Shown here: piece after piece, positions 51,892 through 55,142 of the stretch
Layout of the letters: the number at the start of each line of letters is the position of its first letter
Numbering within the stretch: position 1 is the first letter of the stretch
Assembly: GCA_002396085.1 (NCBI GenBank)
Contig: DGWI01000058.1
Location: 1-55,142 of the forward strand
Length of the DNA stretch: 55,142 nt
Direction of reading: 5' to 3'
Origin: Porphyromonadaceae bacterium UBA4262
GTDB lineage: Bacteria; Bacteroidota; Bacteroidia; Bacteroidales; Muribaculaceae
Notes under the pieces: generated by a model
The model's database searches: none
What the model saw: the letters and a program-made list of their open reading frames with translations, nothing else
Told to the model about the DNA's origin: nothing
Position numbers and translations under genes: made by a program

Positions 51892-51924
51892 CAAATTTAA
51901 GCTTAAACAATATTTCGCTCCAAA
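51892..51924 (-). promoter_or_regulatory. Promoter of the LuxR-type HTH gene
   Basis: Minus-strand TTTG (51921-51924), 21-nt spacer, TAAATTTG (51892-51899), 39 bases before the start. Confidence 0.7.
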
Positions 51925-52214
51925 CTTTTTCACTAGAATTTTTACCTATGTGCCTCAAAACTACCCATTTCGGTGAACTTTTCCTACTTAAATTGGCTAA
52001 CAGCCATGCTCAGCAGTGTTATGTCACATACCGACATGAACAAAATTGTTTATGCATTCTTATGCACCAACTCATAGGTGCAACTCCGCGCAACACGAAA
52101 CCATGTTCTCCCACCGCATTCGGTAGGTCTCATTTTTTTGAGTCTCGCAGGATTGATAATGCGCGAACAGTGCAGCCGTCCAGTGTCAAAGTAATTATTT
52201 TTCACATGAAGTCC

Positions 52215-52228
52215 TACCAATATTGGTA
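52215..52228. promoter_or_regulatory. 14-bp perfect palindrome, candidate operator
   Basis: taccaatattggta lies 48 bases before the promoter of small RNA 2 and about 360 bases from the LuxR-type gene. Each half, taccaat, fits the TACYNMT heptamer known for NarL-type LuxR HTH proteins, but with no spacer between halves. The link to the HTH protein is inference. The rest of 51925-52214 shows nothing I can name. Confidence 0.4.
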
Positions 52229-52275
52229 ATTTTTGCTGTTTTTCATAACATTTTATTTAAAAAATGCGTAAAATG

Positions 52276-52307
52276 TTTGGTTGTTTCAAAATAATTACAT
52301 ATCTTTG
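52276..52307 (+). promoter_or_regulatory. Promoter of candidate small RNA 2
   Basis: TTTG (52276-52279), 20-nt spacer, TATCTTTG (52300-52307); full consensus, with no gene downstream on this strand. Confidence 0.75.
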
Positions 52308-52313
52308 CATCAA

Positions 52314-52447
52314 ATATAATAACAATCAGTTTTTAGGTTTCATTTTAGGGTTAATGGTATAAAATGATTGGATGTAAATAAAGTAAATTTTCTCATACTC
52401 TAAAAACTGGCGGCTGCGGTTTTGTGAAAAACTGCAGCCGCATTTTA
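52314..52447 (+). ncRNA. Candidate small RNA 2
   Basis: A perfect promoter is followed by about 95 A/T-rich bases and a strong terminator: stem gcggctgc (52410-52417) with gcagccgc (52434-52441) extended by ggtttt/aaaact pairs, then atttta. The only frames inside are of two to five codons. The predicted transcript is about 130 nt. Its middle, ttttaggtttcatttt, resembles ttttaggcttgtttcatt in small RNA 1. The hairpin also works as terminator for the convergent sulfatase-type gene ending at 52445. Confidence 0.65.
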
Positions 52448-54304
52448 TATCATTCCCCATTCGATGAAGTCGTACTCGTTATTAAACTGGTCGAATGGAT
52501 AAATGTCAAACCAGCGCGATGTGATCATCAACCGAGAGATGTCCCAGGCCTCAATCTGCCGAGGCAACAACGGTCCCGAGCCATAAGTGTCGACGGGCGA
52601 TGTCGCTGCCGAGGTGACTAGTGGATGCCGCATCAGGCTGTAGCCCACACCCTTCCAGTCATAGTCGTTGGCTCCCATCAGGTCGAGCAGCGTGGGATAG
52701 ACATCAATCTGCCCAAAGGGGCGTTCAATGCACGAGCCGTGCCCACTGTTCAGTACCAAGAACAAGCAGTCGCGCCCATCAGGGTCGATCGACGGTCTGC
52801 CCGACGGCTCGCTGTCGACCAATTCGTTGTGATCACTGACGATGACAATGAGCGAGTTGTCATATAATCCCTGTTGTCGCAACCGCTGCAAGAAGAGCCC
52901 CAGCTCGCGGTCAAACACGGCAGTACGCTCCAGATAGTTGCGCACCTTGGAGGTGTAATGCCCGCAGTGGCTAATCCACGACTCGGGAACGTCGGTGCGG
53001 TTATAGGGCTCATGCATCCCCAGTGTGACCACCTGAGCCACAAAGGGTTGCTTGACGGTGTCGAGATAGTGTGTCGCAGCCTCAAGAATGACTTTGTCCC
53101 ACTGCCATAGGCTGGGCTTCAACAAGGGCTGCAATTCGGGGGCACCATGAAATGCGTGATAGCCGTAGGTGAGCGCAGTGACCTGAGTGTTCCATAACGC
53201 CGGCTGGTCGCCACAGATGTGCATGGTGACTGGGCGCTGCAGGGCTTGATTGAGGGTGGGGTAGTGTACGTCGGGATAGACCATGGCCACAGCACGCTGC
53301 TCGAGTGGCAGCAGCCCCGTGTTGTACATGAAGTGCCCGTCGCTCGAGCCACCGTTCTGCACCTGCCGACGCATGTGCCGCCCGACGATGTTGGCCGTGT
53401 CGGCGCACAGGGCATTGAGCACAGGGGTCACCTCGCGGCCGTCGATGCGCAGGTCCAGCACCCACGAGTTGAGCGACTCGACGACTATCAGTACCAGGTT
53501 GTCGCGATGAGCCGAGTAGGTGTTGTCGCTATATCGAGGCATCGAAAAGATGAACTGCTTCACACGCTCAGTCTCTGCATCGCTCAGGTCGTGGTGTTGT
53601 GCAATCTCGACGCATGCGCAATAAGCCAGATACCCGGCCAACCCATTGTCGGCCATGTAGGAGGCGTGCGACACCTTGACATGCGTGTAATTGTCGTAGA
53701 GATACTCGCTCACCGTGGTCGTGCGATGCCAGTGTGAGGCGTATGCTACCACATCGGCCACCCCATGCAGCACTAAGGATGTGACTAGCACGCACACTAG
53801 CCTGCGCCAGCCCCGCCACGGCCCACTGGTGTTCATGCCCATGTGCCTGAACACAAGCAAGTCGGCAAGAGCCAATGTCACAGTCGGGGCTACAAAAAGC
53901 CAGTCACGGCGCATCCAGTTGCCCAGCGCACTGTCCACAACCAGTGAGTCCAGGTTCTGCCACAACACGAACGACGACAGGGGCATCAAGTCGGAGTAGG
54001 TGGGGAAATACATCAACTGAGCCACACCCCATCCCAGCAGCAGCAACAGCAACGGCCACTGTACCCATCGCCAGTGACGCCGCATCAGCAGGGCGGGTAG
54101 TACCAGCAACAAGGCGTCGGCCAAGCACACCATCATGCAATGGATGAAGCCCATGACATGCGAAGCATGCCACAGTGGAGTCTTATATACACCAATGATC
54201 CAAGTGAGTATGGCCAGTTGCGCAACAACTGTGACGATTGCTGCTAAGACAAATGCCCGACGACCAGCGCCAAGTGGCTGGAGTATGTGCTTCAGCAGTT
54301 TCAT
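52445..54304 (-). CDS. Sulfatase-fold membrane phosphotransferase (LTA synthase/phosphoethanolamine transferase-like)
   Basis: A 619-residue inner membrane enzyme. Five hydrophobic segments in the first 190 residues precede a sulfatase-type catalytic domain (about 270-560). The metal-binding Glu is in LVLIVVESLNSW, the likely nucleophile is Ser320 in NGGSSDGHF (Thr or Ser in this family), and the late motifs are IVIVSDHNE and GQIDVYPTLLDLMG. Relatives move phosphoglycerol or phosphoethanolamine onto surface glycans or lipids. It is monocistronic. Confidence 0.88.
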   Translation of the reverse strand: MKLLKHILQPLGAGRRAFVLAAIVTVVAQLAILTWIIGVYKTPLWHASHVMGFIHCMMVCLADALLLVLPALLMRRHWRWVQWPLLLLLLGWGVAQLMYFPTYSDLMPLSSFVLWQNLDSLVVDSALGNWMRRDWLFVAPTVTLALADLLVFRHMGMNTSGPWRGWRRLVCVLVTSLVLHGVADVVAYASHWHRTTTVSEYLYDNYTHVKVSHASYMADNGLAGYLAYCACVEIAQHHDLSDAETERVKQFIFSMPRYSDNTYSAHRDNLVLIVVESLNSWVLDLRIDGREVTPVLNALCADTANIVGRHMRRQVQNGGSSDGHFMYNTGLLPLEQRAVAMVYPDVHYPTLNQALQRPVTMHICGDQPALWNTQVTALTYGYHAFHGAPELQPLLKPSLWQWDKVILEAATHYLDTVKQPFVAQVVTLGMHEPYNRTDVPESWISHCGHYTSKVRNYLERTAVFDRELGLFLQRLRQQGLYDNSLIVIVSDHNELVDSEPSGRPSIDPDGRDCLFLVLNSGHGSCIERPFGQIDVYPTLLDLMGANDYDWKGVGYSLMRHPLVTSAATSPVDTYGSGPLLPRQIEAWDISRLMITSRWFDIYPFDQFNNEYDFIEWGMI

Positions 54305-54349
54305 GGTGCAAAATTAATGAAAAATAAAAGAGGTGAAGCCTATTTAGTC

Positions 54350-54357
54350 CAAAATTA
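54350..54357 (-). promoter_or_regulatory. Possible -7 box of the sulfatase-fold gene
   Basis: Minus-strand TAATTTTG, 46 bases before the start codon; the -33 element is not clear. A second TAATTTTG at 54309-54316 is too close to the start to be used alone. Confidence 0.4.
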
Positions 54358-54410
54358 GTGAAAAGTTTCTCAAAATGTATAAACCAAGCCCGGATAACAA
54401 AATAAATTGC

Positions 54411-54418
54411 TAATTTTG
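54411..54418 (+). promoter_or_regulatory. -7 box of the lipoprotein gene at 54463
   Basis: TAATTTTG followed by ccgtc, 45 bases before the start. The leader ends in gaataaaacttaaaaacag, much like the stretch before the gene at 33406. Confidence 0.55.
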
Positions 54419-54462
54419 CCGTCTATAAAAGCATAGGAATAAAACTTAAAAACAGTATTAAG

Positions 54463-54981
54463 ATGAAAAAGACATTATTTGCAGTCATGGCACTGATGTG
54501 CATGACCCTGGGGCTGACCGCATGTGGCGGCGATGACGAGCCTAAGCAGACTGTTAACGCTCAGGCGACCTACCAGATTGATTTCTCTGAAGACCTGGTA
54601 GCAGTGGCCGATATCTCGATTGTCTATATTGACAACAACGGACAGGTCAATATCGACAAGTTGGCTGTGGGCAGCAGACAATGGACCAAGGCTGTGACAT
54701 GTCCCATCAAGGAAAAATCGGTCAACATGGGCTTCAAGGTAGTCTATGCACTCAAGAGCGATGAACTGACTAAGGATAACTACGAACTCAAGGCAGAGGC
54801 CAAGATTCAAGCCAGTGTGCCATCGAGCAATCGTACCTTTGTTGAGACACTGATGGACACTGATGTCAGGAAAAACAAGGTGGCCGAAACAATTGCTAAG
54901 TATAACAACAAGGCCTTCGGTATCAACGTCAACAAGTCGGGTAGTATCGAGGAAAACACCAGTTTCACGGTGTCAATTTGA
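54463..54981 (+). CDS. Small lipoprotein, unknown function
   Basis: A 172-residue protein with a lipoprotein signal (MKKTLFAVMALMCMTLGL, lipobox LTACGGDD, Cys21) and an acidic linker of the GGDDEP type that favours surface export in Bacteroidetes. The mature part is predicted beta-rich (YQIDFSEDLVAVADISIVYI). I recognise no family. A terminator follows directly. Confidence 0.8.
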   Translation: MKKTLFAVMALMCMTLGLTACGGDDEPKQTVNAQATYQIDFSEDLVAVADISIVYIDNNGQVNIDKLAVGSRQWTKAVTCPIKEKSVNMGFKVVYALKSDELTKDNYELKAEAKIQASVPSSNRTFVETLMDTDVRKNKVAETIAKYNNKAFGINVNKSGSIEENTSFTVSI

Positions 54982-54983
54982 TG

Positions 54984-55019
54984 ATTTTTTGGCGAAAAAA
55001 TAAAATTTTCGCCAAAAAA
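54984..55019 (+). terminator. Terminator of the lipoprotein gene
   Basis: Stem tttttggcgaaaa with ttttcgccaaaaa around aataaaa, starting 3 bases after the stop codon. The promoter of the tRNA-Asp gene begins at its end. Confidence 0.65.
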
Positions 55020-55051
55020 TTTGGTCAGTTCAAAAAATGGCTGTACCTTTG
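55020..55051 (+). promoter_or_regulatory. Promoter of the tRNA-Asp gene
   Basis: TTTG (55020-55023), 20-nt spacer, TACCTTTG (55044-55051). It shares tttggtcagt(c/t)caaaaaa(g/t) with the tRNA-Asn promoter. Confidence 0.8.
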
Positions 55052-55093
55052 CACCCGCAATTGAGAAATCAGTTGCCGTAACATACGAAACTA

Positions 55094-55142
55094 GGTGCGT
55101 TAGTTCAGTTGGTTAGAATGCCTGCCTGTCACGCAGGAGGTC
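55094..55142 (+). tRNA. tRNA-Asp(GTC), cut by the window end
   Basis: Acceptor 5' strand ggtgcgt, D-arm gttcagttggttagaat, anticodon stem cctgc/gcagg with loop ctgtcac (GTC at 55128-55130). The T-arm and 3' acceptor strand lie beyond the window. Confidence 0.9.

Overview
The window comes from a gut-type member of the Bacteroidales; a Muribaculaceae- or Prevotella-like genome is my best guess. The evidence is promoters of the Bacteroidetes type (TTTG, about 20 nt, TAnnTTTG), A-rich start regions without Shine-Dalgarno sequences, a SusC/SusD pair, lipoproteins, a fused SecDF, T9SS-like C-terminal tails, and tRNA-Asn genes with those promoters. Coding DNA is visibly richer in G+C than the spacers. 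All functions are read from sequence motifs; no database search was possible.

Layout. 1-500: end of an rRNA operon (5S rRNA plus a scrambled second 5S 3' half). 500-3320: Lrp/AsnC regulator and M13 metallopeptidase. 3417-6540: queuosine precursor operon on the minus strand (queF-queC-queD-SGNH hydrolase-queE). 6762-18435: SDR oxidoreductase divergent from a polysaccharide utilisation locus (SusC, SusD, GH43-like, PF10091/GH144-like, GH3), plausibly for a beta-glucan such as beta-1,2-glucan. 18647-20506: modular secreted protein with a T9SS-like tail. 20757-24962: operon of LolD-type ATPase, lipoprotein, DUF3467 protein, cysS and a glycosyltransferase. 25000-25150: candidate small RNA. 25176-28848: two tandem histidine phosphatases and a membrane protein. 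28970-31992: purD and a THUMP RNA methyltransferase with a repetitive charged tail. 32050-33405: a non-coding stretch with a 137-138 bp tandem array, a MITE-like insertion and a long structured leader. 33406-36831: a giant secreted protein of unknown function. 37083-41757: AraC regulator, GHL10-type glycosidase with a dockerin-like tail, and a 2-hydroxyacid dehydrogenase. 42135-46454: secDF and queA. 46606-51100: low-complexity secreted protein, S41 protease, unknown protein. 51248-end: two identical tRNA-Asn genes, a LuxR-type HTH-only protein, a second candidate small RNA, a sulfatase-fold membrane enzyme, a lipoprotein and a truncated tRNA-Asp.

How the parts work together. QueF, QueC, QueD and QueE make preQ1 from the GTP-derived precursor, and QueA, about 40 kb away, acts on the tRNA-bound base; GCH I and Tgt are not in the window. 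tRNA-Asn(GUU) and tRNA-Asp(GUC), both present here, belong to the class of tRNAs modified by queuosine. The SusC/D locus imports oligosaccharides and the exported GH enzymes cut them. LolD and the lipoproteins, SecDF and the T9SS-like tails all relate to export.

The most unusual signal lies between genes. Many spacers hold degenerate short-period word repeats, often as two complementary arms able to fold into long hairpins. They appear inside the que operon, between susC and susD, before purD, around the AraC/GHL10 genes and, as tandem units, in the 32.4-32.9 kb array. With the two promoter-to-terminator small RNA candidates and the MITE-like insertion carrying an 8-bp duplication, these are the best candidates for something undescribed.
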